A stretch of DNA of 64,000 nucleotides, taken from NCBI GenBank assembly GCA_027487435.1, contig JAIYDP010000024.1, positions 1-64,000 on the forward strand, given 5' to 3'. This document shows positions 1-9,341 of the stretch, one piece after another. The translations under genes and the position numbers were made by a program. Source of the stretch: Verrucomicrobiaceae bacterium. Its GTDB lineage: Bacteria > Verrucomicrobiota > Verrucomicrobiia > Verrucomicrobiales > Akkermansiaceae. Under the pieces are notes generated by a model that had not been told where the DNA came from, did not search any database, and saw nothing but the letters and a program-made list of their open reading frames with translations. Numbering within the stretch: position 1 is the first letter of the stretch; every line of letters begins with the position of its first letter.

Positions 1-1
1 A

Positions 2-145
2 ACTGATTTACTGATTTTTATGTTGGATTTACAATGGATACAACTCAGGAAGTTGAAAAATAAAACACACTACATCTTCACCTATTGGGTGAAACAGCAA
101 ATTTCAAAATCCCCTCTTCAAATCAGTAAAATCAGCGTAATCAGT
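2..145. repeat. imperfect inverted repeat built from ATCAGT units
   Basis: The left end reads ACTGATTTACTGATTTTT (2-19). The right side reads AAATCAGTAAAATCAGCG followed by TAATCAGT (120-145), so the two sides are roughly reverse complements made of repeated TCAGT/ACTGA words. The stretch before the obg stop codon holds no plausible gene. It may be a REP-like interspersed element or the downstream end of the obg transcript. Nothing links it to a named family from this sequence alone. Confidence 0.4.
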
Positions 146-168
146 GGTTATAACTGCGGATTCTAGGA

Positions 169-1221
169 TCAAACGGTGACATTTTTCGCCACGCGCTCGC
201 ACAGCACTTCTCGCAAGGGGTCTAACCCAAGCTCGAGTTCCGCAGAAATCGGCAAAATCTCGATCTTAGGAAAGCGCTGGCGGAAACGTTTTAAATTTTC
301 CTCAGCCAGTTCGCTGTCCATTTTGTTTGCCACCACCAACCATGGGAAACGAGCCAAGTCTTCATCGTACTCTTTGACCTCCATCCGTAGGACTTCTAGG
401 TCATCCACTGGATCACGCCCATCGGTGCCTGCCATGTCGATGACAAAAAGCAGCATGTGACAACGAGTGATGTGGCGCAAAAATTCGTGACCCAGACCGC
501 GATTCAAATGCGCTCCTTCGATCAAGCCGGGAATGTCGGCGATGGTGCAACGCTTGAAGCCATCGAATTCTGCTACCCCGACAACGGGCTGAAGCGTGGT
601 GAAGGGATACGATGCCACCTTCGGTTGCGCGTGGGAGAGCTTGCCAATCAGCGTCGATTTTCCTGCGTTAGGAAAGCCCACCAAGCCGACATCAGCGATG
701 CGTCGTAATTCTAAATAAAACACTCCAAAATCCCCATCCGTACCTAATGTATGCTCCACGGGAGTGCGATTCGTCGGCGTCTTATAGCGCCAGTTTCCTT
801 TGCCACCTTTGCCGCCGTTGCAGAGTACAAATTCTTGACCCGCTTCTGTGAGGTCGGCAATCGGCTCCATGTCGATTCCTTCTTCACTGCGTTCCATTTC
901 CACCGCTTCTTGCACGTGTGTGGCAGGAGTGCGATACACCACCGTGCCTGGTGGCACCAAGGCGATGAATGGCTTGCCGCCGCGGCCGGTTTTGCGCCCA
1001 CCAGCACCGTTATTGCCTGAGTCGGCAATCATTTTTGGGTCATAATGAAATTGCCGCAGGTTGTCGGTGTGGGGCGATACCCGAAGGATCACATCACCAC
1101 CGTTGCCGCCATCGCCGCCGTCTGGGCCGCCACGCGGTACGTATTTTTCACGCCGAAAGCTAACGACTCCGTGGCCGCCGTTTCCTGCTCTGGCAAATAT
1201 GCGAATGTGATCGATGAACAT
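169..1221 (-). CDS. obg: Obg-family GTPase (ribosome assembly)
   Basis: Obg is a large P-loop GTPase that acts in late 50S ribosomal subunit assembly and stress control in the cytoplasm. The 350-aa product has the glycine-rich Obg fold at residues 1-170 (GGPDGGDGGNGGDV). The G domain follows with G1 GFPNAGKST (about 182-190), DIPGLIEGAH as G3, NKMD as G4 and SAE as G5. I start at MFIDHIRIF because the 26 residues the ORF track adds upstream do not resemble the family. An acidic insertion of roughly 15 residues (near 103-120, EAVEMERSEEGIDMEP) sits inside the Obg fold. There is no C-terminal OCT domain. It diverges from tlyA across about 120 bp, and rpmA/rplU, often its neighbours, are not next to it. 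Confidence 0.96.
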   Translation of the reverse strand: MFIDHIRIFARAGNGGHGVVSFRREKYVPRGGPDGGDGGNGGDVILRVSPHTDNLRQFHYDPKMIADSGNNGAGGRKTGRGGKPFIALVPPGTVVYRTPATHVQEAVEMERSEEGIDMEPIADLTEAGQEFVLCNGGKGGKGNWRYKTPTNRTPVEHTLGTDGDFGVFYLELRRIADVGLVGFPNAGKSTLIGKLSHAQPKVASYPFTTLQPVVGVAEFDGFKRCTIADIPGLIEGAHLNRGLGHEFLRHITRCHMLLFVIDMAGTDGRDPVDDLEVLRMEVKEYDEDLARFPWLVVANKMDSELAEENLKRFRQRFPKIEILPISAELELGLDPLREVLCERVAKNVTV

Positions 1222-1342
1222 AACAATTTCTTTCTGTGGGGCAGCACATGATGAGGGGAAGACACACTTTGTCAACGTGATTCGGCTTTTCACCATCAAG
1301 GCAATCTGCTTGAGTCCACTGCATGCAAGAAATCACTCCACT

Positions 1343-2065
1343 ATGAAAGAACGTGCGGATGCCTTACTGATGAGCCGCGGGCTCTGTGAATCGCGAGAAC
1401 AGGCCAAGCGCCTCATCCTTGCCGGGGAAGTGCGTAGCGGTGACCGACTGATCGAAAAGCCAAGCACCATGTTGCCGATCGATGCTCCCCTCGAGGTCAA
1501 AGAAAAACTCAAGTATGTCGGACGTGGAGGGCTGAAAATGGAAGGTGCGCTAGAGCAATTTCAGATCGATGTCAGTGGTTGGGTCTGCGCCGACATTGGC
1601 GCTTCAACCGGAGGTTTCACCGATTGCTTGTTGCAACGCGGTGCTGCCCATGTCCATGCTGTTGACGTTGGTACCAATCAACTGGCATGGAAAATCCGCT
1701 CCGATCCACGTGTCACTGTCAAAGAGAAATTTAATGCGCGCTACATGACACCTGCTGACATTGGTGAAGCGATCGACCTCGCTGTGATGGATCTCTCATT
1801 TATTAGCCTAACGAAAGTACTACCCGCAGTGTTTGGCATTCTGCGCCCGGGCGGCATGGTCGTCTGCCTCATCAAGCCGCAATTCGAACTCGCACGAGAG
1901 GACATCAGCAAGGGAGGCATTGTTCGCGACCCCGCTCTGCACCATCAAGCCGTGGAAAAAATCCGGGAATTCGTTCTGGAGCACGGTCGTGAATGGAAGG
2001 CCTGCATGGAATCCCCGATCACAGGCACCGATGGCAACCGTGAGTTCCTTGCACAGATTTCTTGA
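1343..2065 (+). CDS. tlyA: TlyA-family rRNA 2'-O-methyltransferase (hemolysin A-like)
   Basis: TlyA proteins methylate the 2'-O of cytidines in rRNA, although many are annotated as hemolysin A. The 240-aa product begins with an S4 RNA-binding domain (residues 1-60: RADALLMSRGL..EQAKRLILAGEV) and continues with an FtsJ/RrmJ-type Rossmann methyltransferase. The SAM-binding motif is DIGASTGGFTDCLLQRGA, followed by AVDVG. The catalytic region has VMDLSFISL and a later IKPQFE. I use the internal ATG at MKERADALL because the track's first 43 residues overlap obg's start region and are not S4-like. No strong ribosome binding site is visible. Confidence 0.93.
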   Translation: MKERADALLMSRGLCESREQAKRLILAGEVRSGDRLIEKPSTMLPIDAPLEVKEKLKYVGRGGLKMEGALEQFQIDVSGWVCADIGASTGGFTDCLLQRGAAHVHAVDVGTNQLAWKIRSDPRVTVKEKFNARYMTPADIGEAIDLAVMDLSFISLTKVLPAVFGILRPGGMVVCLIKPQFELAREDISKGGIVRDPALHHQAVEKIREFVLEHGREWKACMESPITGTDGNREFLAQIS

Positions 2066-2138
2066 CGAAAGCAATTTTCTCCTTATCGTCGCTTCACACC
2101 GTATCGGTGGAAAAACAGTAATAACATCGATTGCTTTC

Positions 2139-3809
2139 ATGAAAAAAACTATCGCGTTCCTCTCATCATTTGGCATCCTCGCTTGCGCCTTAGCGCAACC
2201 TGCAAAAATTCCGAAGCACGATCACTTCAATGTTGAGACCCTCGTCACTGGGCTTGTTGATGCCATGGAAATGGCGGTGCTACCCACAGGCGATGTATTA
2301 ATCGCAGAACGCACAGGCTCCCTGAAGTGGTTCTCAGCAACCACCAAGCAGGTCAAAGAGCTGAAAAAATTTGCCGTGTCAGTCAAGACGGGTAACAATT
2401 CCCGCGAGACCGGACTCTTGGGTGTCGCGGCTGATCCGAACTTTCTCAAAACCCCTTGGATCTACGTTTGCTATTCTCCCCCAAAACCGGAGGAACATCG
2501 TCTGTCTCGTTTTACGTTGCAAAAAGGCGAACTGACCGATGAAAAAATACTCCTCACCGTCCCACAAAGCCGCGCAGATGGGGTTTGCCATGAAGGCGGA
2601 TCTATCGCCTTTGACAAACAAGGTCACCTCTTTCTCTCTTTTGGCGACAACACCAACCCTTTCGCTGCGGATGGATCTGCGCCGATTAACGAGATCGAAG
2701 GCGTGGAGCATCAAAATGCCCAACGCTCCGCTGGTAACACCAACGACCTTCGCGGCAAAATCATCCGCATCAAACCAACTGCTGATGGCCGCTATACGAT
2801 CCCCAAAGGCAATCTCTTTCCCCCTGGCACGCCGAAAACTCGTCCAGAAATCTTCGTCATGGGCAACCGCAACCCATGGCGCATTGGCGTTGATCAACGC
2901 ACCTCCTTTCTCTACTGGGGTGAAGTAGGCCCGGATGCTCGCAAAGAGTCGCCTCGCGGCCCAGGCGGCTACGATGAGATCAATCAAGCCAAAACCGCTG
3001 GTTACTACGGTTGGCCCTACTTCATTGCGGATAACAAAGCCTACACGGCCTATGACTTTAAAGAGAAAAAGCTCGGAAAACCATTCAACGTCTCTGCTCC
3101 GACGAACGAATCGCGCCTCAACACTGGCCTCAAACAACTCCCGCCGCCACGCCCAGCTCTCTGGTTCGTTCAACATTCCTGCCACTGCGCGGCCACTGTT
3201 TACTACTACGATGACTATCCCGCTTCTGCTACCAAACTTCCCAAAGAACTGGATCAATGTCTCATCACCTACGATTGGAATAACGGCCACATGCAGTTGA
3301 CCAAGCTCAACAAAAACAGCGATATGGAGTGGAAAGAGAACTGGCTGTTCGAGAAAAAATTCATCCACCCCTCGGATGTGGAAATGGGCAAAGATGGTTC
3401 GATGTACGTTCTCGAATACGGTTCCTCATGGTACGATAGCAAAGACGGCAAACTCAAAAAAATCACTTACAGCACCACTCCGATTTCCGTGGAAAAACAA
3501 AAAGTCATCGACCCACGGCTTGCCGGCCTGAAAGAAAACCACCCAGGAACCCTTTTGCTTGCGGAGTCGAACTGCATTTCCTGCCACCAAACGAAGGTGA
3601 AATCTGTCGGACCAAGTTACGTCGAAGTCGCAGACCGCTATCGTAAAACAAAAGATGCTGACACCGCATTGATCAAAAAAGTCATGCAAGGCGGTGGCGG
3701 AGTATGGGGTGCTGTCCCCATGCCGCCAAATCCGCAATACAATGAAGAGCAAGTCAATCAAATGATCGATGCCATTCTCGCTCTCGAACCGATCGAACAT
3801 AAAGAATAA
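2139..3809 (+). CDS. secreted PQQ-type glucose/sorbosone dehydrogenase fused to cytochrome c
   Basis: The 556-aa protein starts with a signal peptide (MKKTIAFLSSFGILACALAQ). A six-bladed GSDH-type beta-propeller fills most of the chain (GLLGVAADPNF, NTNDLRGKIIRI, NRNPWRIGVD, GYYGWPYF). A class I cytochrome c domain closes it, with heme motif CISCH at about 479-483 and a likely axial Met near 528 (VPMPPNP). Family knowledge suggests periplasmic oxidation of a sugar or aldose, with electrons passed to the attached heme. The substrate cannot be read from sequence. The longer ORF start at 1833 overlaps tlyA and lacks a signal peptide, so I use the ATG at 2139. Confidence 0.9.
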   Translation: MKKTIAFLSSFGILACALAQPAKIPKHDHFNVETLVTGLVDAMEMAVLPTGDVLIAERTGSLKWFSATTKQVKELKKFAVSVKTGNNSRETGLLGVAADPNFLKTPWIYVCYSPPKPEEHRLSRFTLQKGELTDEKILLTVPQSRADGVCHEGGSIAFDKQGHLFLSFGDNTNPFAADGSAPINEIEGVEHQNAQRSAGNTNDLRGKIIRIKPTADGRYTIPKGNLFPPGTPKTRPEIFVMGNRNPWRIGVDQRTSFLYWGEVGPDARKESPRGPGGYDEINQAKTAGYYGWPYFIADNKAYTAYDFKEKKLGKPFNVSAPTNESRLNTGLKQLPPPRPALWFVQHSCHCAATVYYYDDYPASATKLPKELDQCLITYDWNNGHMQLTKLNKNSDMEWKENWLFEKKFIHPSDVEMGKDGSMYVLEYGSSWYDSKDGKLKKITYSTTPISVEKQKVIDPRLAGLKENHPGTLLLAESNCISCHQTKVKSVGPSYVEVADRYRKTKDADTALIKKVMQGGGGVWGAVPMPPNPQYNEEQVNQMIDAILALEPIEHKE

Positions 3810-3896
3810 ACCATCGTTCCTGACCCCTCAGTGACGCACCGACTTTCCTCCAGATTTGTCCTTGGATTTTTGTGACACGCCGCTAGCCTCCAGCCC

Positions 3897-4235
3897 ATGA
3901 ACCCGTTTGAAGAAGAAAGAGACTTCGGTCCTCAGCCCTTGGATACCCTCATGGAGAAATGGAATTTGGGGAACCACGATCTGGTGTCCGCTTCGCCGGA
4001 GCAGCTCAATCACAAGCAAGTGCAAAAAGCCCGAAAAGGCCGCAAGCTTACCTTGCACATGATGCAAAAAGTCACCCGGGCCCTGAACATTGCGGTCTGG
4101 CAACGATTGAAACAAAGCGAGCGAGAAGTCTACTTTGAATACCCGCATGCATGGCTTTTTGCCTACGCTAAAGGCTATGAGCAAGGTCGCCAGGATCCGA
4201 ACGAGTCGCTCCAAGAGTGCCTCAGTCAGCGATGA
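3897..4235 (+). CDS. conserved small protein of unknown function, possibly helix-turn-helix
   Basis: This 112-aa cytoplasmic-looking protein has no signal peptide or membrane segment. It starts at the ATG of MNPFEEERDFG. The middle (LVSASPEQLNHKQVQKARKGRKLTLHMMQKVTRALN) is predicted helical and reads like an XRE-type helix-turn-helix with a basic loop. That suggests a DNA- or RNA-binding role, but the match is only by eye. Its stop codon overlaps the start of the following FAD oxidoreductase (ATGA), so the two are probably translationally coupled. Confidence 0.75.
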   Translation: MNPFEEERDFGPQPLDTLMEKWNLGNHDLVSASPEQLNHKQVQKARKGRKLTLHMMQKVTRALNIAVWQRLKQSEREVYFEYPHAWLFAYAKGYEQGRQDPNESLQECLSQR

Positions 4236-5215
4236 GCCGCTATCGCATCCATGGTCTCGGACTCGCCGGATGCACCGTTGCTTGGCACCTATGGCAACGC
4301 GGGGTGACGTTTTCTATCGCCGATGATGACCAGCCAGGTAGTTCCCATGTCGCCGCCGGTATTGTTCAGCCTGTCACCGGAAAGAATGCCACCATTTCTT
4401 GGGAATATGATCATTATTTTTCTCAGGCTGATGCCTTTTACCGACAGGTCGAAGTGCAACTCCAAACCTCGTTTTGGCACCCCCTCGAATCCCTCCGCCT
4501 CGTTTCGCTTGCCGACGAAAAAAAAATCTTACCCAAGCTCACCCGTGGCCCTGCCTCCGCTTACTTCCTGGGTGAGCTCCATGATCATCCATGGCCTGGC
4601 ATGCGCGCCATCCGCTTGCGTGGTGCCGCACGGCTCGATGTTGCCGCATTTGTCGATGCCACCAAGAATTTCTTCGCCTCCTCCCGCAACGATGAGGATG
4701 CAACGGGTGCGGAAAACATCCATTGCGGCGGTGCCAAAGGCCTGATCGCCCATCATCCCCGCGTTTGGCCGCATCGCTGTGCCAAAGGAGAAATCCTCAC
4801 CGTTCATGCACCCACATGGCAGCAATCCCGTCTCGTTTCCGCTGGAGCTTGGCTCGTTCCCATTGGTCGCGATTGCTACAAAATTGGAGCCACCTACGAA
4901 TGGGATCATCTCGATCAACACCCCACAGATGAAGGGCGTGCTTGGCTCGAAAATGCCGCCGCTCGCTTGGGCGGCAGCGAGTTTTCTGTTCTCCGGCACG
5001 ATGCTGGCATCCGCCCCATCGTCCGCAAGAGCCAACCGATCATTGGCCGGGAGCCGCTGAGCCAATCGATCGTCTTCAATGGCCTAGGCTCCAAGGGTTC
5101 GCTCTACGCCCCGGCCTGCGCACGCAGCCTTGTCGCCCACTTGCTTGACAGTGATGCTCTCGACCCCTCCATCAGCGCAGCCGACTACTTTGCCAGAAAA
5201 ATCCCACTCGATTGA
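4232..5215 (+). CDS. FAD-dependent oxidoreductase of the DAO (D-amino-acid oxidase-like) family
   Basis: The 327-aa protein opens with a dinucleotide-binding fold (YRIHGLGLAGCTVAWHLWQRG, then IADD), which binds FAD. Its C-terminal portion (DAGIRPIVRKSQPIIGREP, then FNGLGSKGSLYAPACARSLV) matches the closing FAD-contact region of DAO-type amine and amino-acid oxidases. The substrate is unknown. I start at the ATG that overlaps the upstream stop (ATGA) rather than 15 bp earlier, because the coupled start gives the usual short lead-in to the Rossmann strand. Confidence 0.85.
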   Translation: MSRYRIHGLGLAGCTVAWHLWQRGVTFSIADDDQPGSSHVAAGIVQPVTGKNATISWEYDHYFSQADAFYRQVEVQLQTSFWHPLESLRLVSLADEKKILPKLTRGPASAYFLGELHDHPWPGMRAIRLRGAARLDVAAFVDATKNFFASSRNDEDATGAENIHCGGAKGLIAHHPRVWPHRCAKGEILTVHAPTWQQSRLVSAGAWLVPIGRDCYKIGATYEWDHLDQHPTDEGRAWLENAAARLGGSEFSVLRHDAGIRPIVRKSQPIIGREPLSQSIVFNGLGSKGSLYAPACARSLVAHLLDSDALDPSISAADYFARKIPLD

Positions 5216-5359
5216 TCATCGTAGTTTCGTGAAATCATTGAGTTCCCATGTTCTTTTGAGAGGCAAATCTTTGGCGCGCCGCTCTCTCAAATTGCGTATT
5301 CGTTGAAAAAATCTTTTTTTATGTTTGCTTTTTCCGGTCGAAAAATTCAAATCGCTTCC

Positions 5360-8300
5360 ATGAAAAAGATCAATTGCGCTTTGATTTCGATGATTTCACT
5401 CGCTCCAACGGCTTCTTACGCGTGGCAGCCTGGCCCTTCTGCAGGTGCTCCGCTTACGGGTTTCACGGTCGATACATCCAATCGTGCGGATGTGCTTTCT
5501 TTTTACCACCACATTTACCAAGCATCCGAAAATCATGAGCATTTGATGCAATGGACGGGAAATCATGGTTCCTGCGCCGCGGGATCGGTCTCCGACGTTT
5601 TCGTTCAGGCCATCCAACGTCGAGTCAATTATTATCGCGCCATGGCAGGCGTTCCCGCAAACGTTATGCTGAATACGGCTAGTACCATTGTGCAGGGGGC
5701 TCCAGGATATGATGCGCCAAGTGATACCACCAAGACAACGGCTGCGCAGCGATCCGCGTTATTGATCAGTCGCAACAATCAACTCACGCACACTCCGTCA
5801 GCCAGTTCGCTATGTTTTGATGTGAGTGGGGGAAATGGAAGCTACATGGGCAACATCGCACTAGGTGTTTACGGCATGACTGCGATGAATTATTACATGG
5901 CTGAAGATGAATTCAATTTGGATGTAGGACACCGTCGTTGGCTGCTTCAGGATCGCGCCACAAACTTTGCAACTGGTGATATCCCGCCTGTAGGAGATCG
6001 CTTTGCAGCGAATTCGCTATACATGCGCCAACGCCCTGCGGAAAACGCTGTGGTTACCCCAAAATTTGTGCCATGGCCCGTTGGGTACACTCCGTGGCCA
6101 CATACCACACCTTATTGGTCCTTGAGTTATGCTGGAGCAGATTTTTCCAGCGCTTCGGTTAGCGTCACTCGCAATGGCTCGCCGGTCAGCTTGTCCATCG
6201 TCAGTCGCAAAACGGGCTTTGGTAACAACAGCATCGCTTGGAAAATGCTTGACTTTCCTCAAGTGAAAACAGACTCGTCGTATTCGGTGATTGTCTCCGG
6301 CATTGGCGGAAGCGGGGTTCCTACATCGCATAGCTATGATGTTACCTTTTTTGATCCTGCCTCCATTCCCGACGGTCCTGTGATCACGGGGGCGGCTCAA
6401 GCCACGTTCCCCGAAGAGATCTATCAATTTTCTCCTACCGCATCGGCTGATGAATATCGCTTGGAAATTGGCCAGCTTGCCAGTGCTACTTTTGAAGAAG
6501 GCGCGGAAGATGCAACCGCATCCTTGATCATCAATGGTCCAGTGACGGGATATGCCCTACGGCAAACAGACCTCAAACAAGCGGGTGCTAAGGCGTTTCG
6601 TTTGGCCTTTACCGATTCTCTGCAAACGGAGCAATGGTTTGCGATGGATCGCGTCATTGTTCCCAATTCAGCTTCTACGATCAATTATCGAATCAGAAGG
6701 GGATACATGCATACACAAACGACATTTGACGTGGATTACTCCACGGACGATGGCGCGAATTGGACAGTGTTACCCGGCTCTACACTCGTTGGGCTGAAAG
6801 ATGATTTTCCTTCCGATTCTTCCTTCTCGGCGCGTTCGATTTCGTTGCCCTCAAATTTGCTCAATCATCCTGTAAGATTCCGCTTCCGTTACTCAAAAGC
6901 GAAAAACGGATTAACATTCTTAGCGAGTCAGTTGCCGGAAGTTGGCGTTTTCGTCGATTCGATATCCTTCACCAATTGCAATACTCTATCGCAGAGAACC
7001 CAGACTCTCCTTCCTAGCTCGGCAACACAATTTCCTTTCAATGCCACAACCGCAGGTGGAACTTTGGTCAATAACGCCAACTATTTGCTGCGTGTGCAGC
7101 CACGTTTTGCTTCATCATGGTTGGGCGCTGGAAATTCGATGGTTGTATCGGCTAGCGATGGCGGTATCACGCCAAACGTGCCTCCGACTCTCAACGCCAT
7201 TGCAAATCCGCCTGCGATCAATGAAGATGCTCCTGAACAATCGATCGCATTGTCAGGGATTTCTGCAGGTGCAGGCGATGTCCAACAACTCGCTATTTCG
7301 GCAAGCAGCAGCAACAGCAGCCTGATAGCCAATCCCGTAGTGGATTATAATCCCGAGACTTCCGTGGCATCCGTGCGTTATACGCCGGTTCCTAATGCTT
7401 CTGGCACGGCGACGATCACCGTCACGGTGAATGACGGGCAATCGGAAAACAATACGGCCGCTCGCAGCTTCCTCGTTACTGTTCGTCCGGTGGACGACGC
7501 CTCGACAGTGGATGGCATAGCCAATGTGGAAATGGATGAAGACACGTTTTTCACCATGCCATTTTCGATTTCTGATATCGATAGCCCAGTCACTTCCGCA
7601 AGCTTCAAATTCGTATCGAGCAATACGGTTCTTTTGGGAAGTAGGGCGTTTTTGGTTACGGGCACCGGGGCGGACCGCACATTGCGCATCACTCCTACCC
7701 TCAATCGAAGTGGCACAGCGACTGTGACGATGACAGTCACCGTCAATCGACTTCACGTGATCCGTCAGTTCCAAGTAACCGTAGCATCAGTGAACGATGC
7801 GCCATTCATTGCAAGGCCGCCCAAACTTAGCACAATGAAAGAAGACGCGAAACTCACAGTGCTACGTATTTCCGGGATAAGCCCAGGTCTGTTAGAAACC
7901 CAGCACTTGACGATCACTGCGGAGTCTTCTGACCCAAACATTGTACCTCATCCCCAAATTACGCACGTTCCTGGAACCGCCATCGCGACAATGAGCTACA
8001 TGCCTGCTGCGAATGCCCACGGCACGGTAAATATCATGCTCAAGCTGGAAGATGGCGCATCTCTGAACAATCAGACGACCTACACCATGCCATTGGTGAT
8101 CACGCCCGTCGATGATGCTCCTATCATTTCTGCAATCGCTCCGATCAGTGTGGTAAAAGACGCTGCAATTCCCCAGGTTTCCTTTTCGGCCACCGATGTC
8201 GAGACTGCTGCGGAATCGTTGGTTTATACCCTCGCGAGCTCGAACGTTAAACTACTGCCGCTCGCAAATATCGTCCGCCAAGCAGCAGGTGGCGACAATA

Positions 8301-8413
8301 CACTGACACTGACTCCATTGCCGAACGTCACTGGCAAAGCGACAATCAGCATCAAAGTATTTGATGGAAAACATACCACGACCAGAACCTTCGTTGTTAC
8401 GGTAACTCCGTAG
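5360..8413 (+). CDS. large secreted CAP-domain protein with tandem cadherin/Ig-like repeats
   Basis: The mature protein follows a signal peptide (MKKINCALISMISLAPTASYA), so I start at residue 20 of the track ORF; total 1017 aa. Residues of about 45-230 look like an SCP/CAP domain: RRVNYYRAMAGVP, then AAQRSALLISRNNQLTH, and EDEFNLDVGHRRWLL near its end. A middle beta-rich region (about 350-600) has jelly-roll character. The last 400 residues hold three to four repeats of the tandem cadherin-like type (NEDAPEQSIALSGISAG, MDEDTFFTMPFSISDID, VTVNDGQS). It probably sits at or beyond the cell surface in adhesion or matrix binding. No catalytic role is visible and there is no C-terminal sorting tag that I recognise. 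Confidence 0.85.
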   Translation: MKKINCALISMISLAPTASYAWQPGPSAGAPLTGFTVDTSNRADVLSFYHHIYQASENHEHLMQWTGNHGSCAAGSVSDVFVQAIQRRVNYYRAMAGVPANVMLNTASTIVQGAPGYDAPSDTTKTTAAQRSALLISRNNQLTHTPSASSLCFDVSGGNGSYMGNIALGVYGMTAMNYYMAEDEFNLDVGHRRWLLQDRATNFATGDIPPVGDRFAANSLYMRQRPAENAVVTPKFVPWPVGYTPWPHTTPYWSLSYAGADFSSASVSVTRNGSPVSLSIVSRKTGFGNNSIAWKMLDFPQVKTDSSYSVIVSGIGGSGVPTSHSYDVTFFDPASIPDGPVITGAAQATFPEEIYQFSPTASADEYRLEIGQLASATFEEGAEDATASLIINGPVTGYALRQTDLKQAGAKAFRLAFTDSLQTEQWFAMDRVIVPNSASTINYRIRRGYMHTQTTFDVDYSTDDGANWTVLPGSTLVGLKDDFPSDSSFSARSISLPSNLLNHPVRFRFRYSKAKNGLTFLASQLPEVGVFVDSISFTNCNTLSQRTQTLLPSSATQFPFNATTAGGTLVNNANYLLRVQPRFASSWLGAGNSMVVSASDGGITPNVPPTLNAIANPPAINEDAPEQSIALSGISAGAGDVQQLAISASSSNSSLIANPVVDYNPETSVASVRYTPVPNASGTATITVTVNDGQSENNTAARSFLVTVRPVDDASTVDGIANVEMDEDTFFTMPFSISDIDSPVTSASFKFVSSNTVLLGSRAFLVTGTGADRTLRITPTLNRSGTATVTMTVTVNRLHVIRQFQVTVASVNDAPFIARPPKLSTMKEDAKLTVLRISGISPGLLETQHLTITAESSDPNIVPHPQITHVPGTAIATMSYMPAANAHGTVNIMLKLEDGASLNNQTTYTMPLVITPVDDAPIISAIAPISVVKDAAIPQVSFSATDVETAAESLVYTLASSNVKLLPLANIVRQAAGGDNTLTLTPLPNVTGKATISIKVFDGKHTTTRTFVVTVTP

Positions 8414-8471
8414 CCTATTGATTTTCGATTCGCTTTGACATTTGCCAAGGATCGGTATCACTTCAGCGGAG

Positions 8472-9272
8472 ATGATTCGCCCGATTTCATGGTTAGGAGT
8501 GACCACCCTGTGCTTCATTCGCTATATGGGGCAGCTCTCGCTGCTCGCACGCGACGTTGCTGAGTCGTTAGCGAAAGGCAAAATCCGTATGCGTATGGTG
8601 GTGCATCAAATCGCAGAGATCGGTTATCGATCCCAACCCGTGGTGCTGGTGACAGGGGCGTTCACGGGTGCGGTTTTGACGGCGCAATCGATGTTTCAAT
8701 TTGAAAAATTTGGCATGCAGACCATGGGCGGTGCTCTCGTGAGCGTGGCGATGTTGCGTGAGCTTGGCCCTGTCGTGACGGGATTGATGCTAGCGGGGCG
8801 CGTGGGTGCATCCATGGCCGCTGAAATCGGCACGATGAAAGTAACCGAGCAGATTGATGCGCTGCGGGTGATGAATGTGCATCCCGTCGATTACTTGGTC
8901 ACTCCCCGAATGCTGGCCATGCTGCTCGCCATTCCGTTGCTCATCGGCGAAAGCGCGGCATTGGGCATCGTGGCATCCAATCTGGTAGGAATCGAAGTTT
9001 TCGGCGTAGGCGAAGCCTATTGGAAATTTCAGATGGAAAAATATACCGACCTTACCGATGTGAGCTTCGCGTTGATCAAAGGCCTAGTTTTTGGCACCAT
9101 CATCATCGTGGTATCTTGTCATCAGGGACTCGTCGCTAGCCAAGGTGCTGCGGGTGTCGGTCGTGGAACCACTCGGGCGATGGTGTATTCCTCGTTGTTG
9201 ATTTTGATCGCCAACTTTATTTTGACCTTATTGCTGAACCAAATTTTCCCTGCGGGTCAGCAACTGGGATGA
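8472..9272 (+). CDS. mlaE: MlaE-family ABC transporter permease
   Basis: MlaE permeases form the inner-membrane part of ABC systems that move phospholipids between the membranes. The 266-aa product carries the family hallmarks: GAFTGAVLTAQS, RELGPVVTGLMLAGRVGASMAAEIGTMKVTEQIDAL and the PRMLAMLLAIPLL segment, with about five membrane helices. I prefer ATG 8472 (MIRPISW); the track's TTG at 8442 adds ten residues and neither start has a good ribosome binding site. No ATPase (mlaF), MCE protein (mlaD) or mlaC follows; prs converges from the other side 69 bp downstream. The partners must lie elsewhere in the genome or have been lost. Confidence 0.93.
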   Translation: MIRPISWLGVTTLCFIRYMGQLSLLARDVAESLAKGKIRMRMVVHQIAEIGYRSQPVVLVTGAFTGAVLTAQSMFQFEKFGMQTMGGALVSVAMLRELGPVVTGLMLAGRVGASMAAEIGTMKVTEQIDALRVMNVHPVDYLVTPRMLAMLLAIPLLIGESAALGIVASNLVGIEVFGVGEAYWKFQMEKYTDLTDVSFALIKGLVFGTIIIVVSCHQGLVASQGAAGVGRGTTRAMVYSSLLILIANFILTLLLNQIFPAGQQLG

Positions 9273-9325
9273 GTAAACCCGAGATCCGAAGTAGCGTGCG
9301 AGGCAGGCTTTGGATTTCGGGGTAA
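9269..9325 (+). pseudogene. possible 5' remnant of an mlaF-type ATPase gene
   Basis: An ATG overlapping the mlaE stop (ATGA) opens an 18-codon frame, MSKPEIRSSVRGRLWISG. ABC ATPase genes often follow mlaE with exactly this kind of overlap. The frame ends before any ATPase motif. This is only a suggestion: the frame may be chance. Confidence 0.2.
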
Positions 9326-9341
9326 AAAGAAAAGGCCTGGA

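Noticed and set aside
2379-3368. 329-aa ORF on the minus strand
   Set aside because: Antisense shadow of the dehydrogenase-cytochrome gene, whose domains are unmistakable.
9273-9341. Bidirectional terminator between mlaE and prs
   Set aside because: A stem with CCCGAGATCC/GGATTTCGGG can be drawn but has a mismatch, a 24-base loop and no T-run on either strand.
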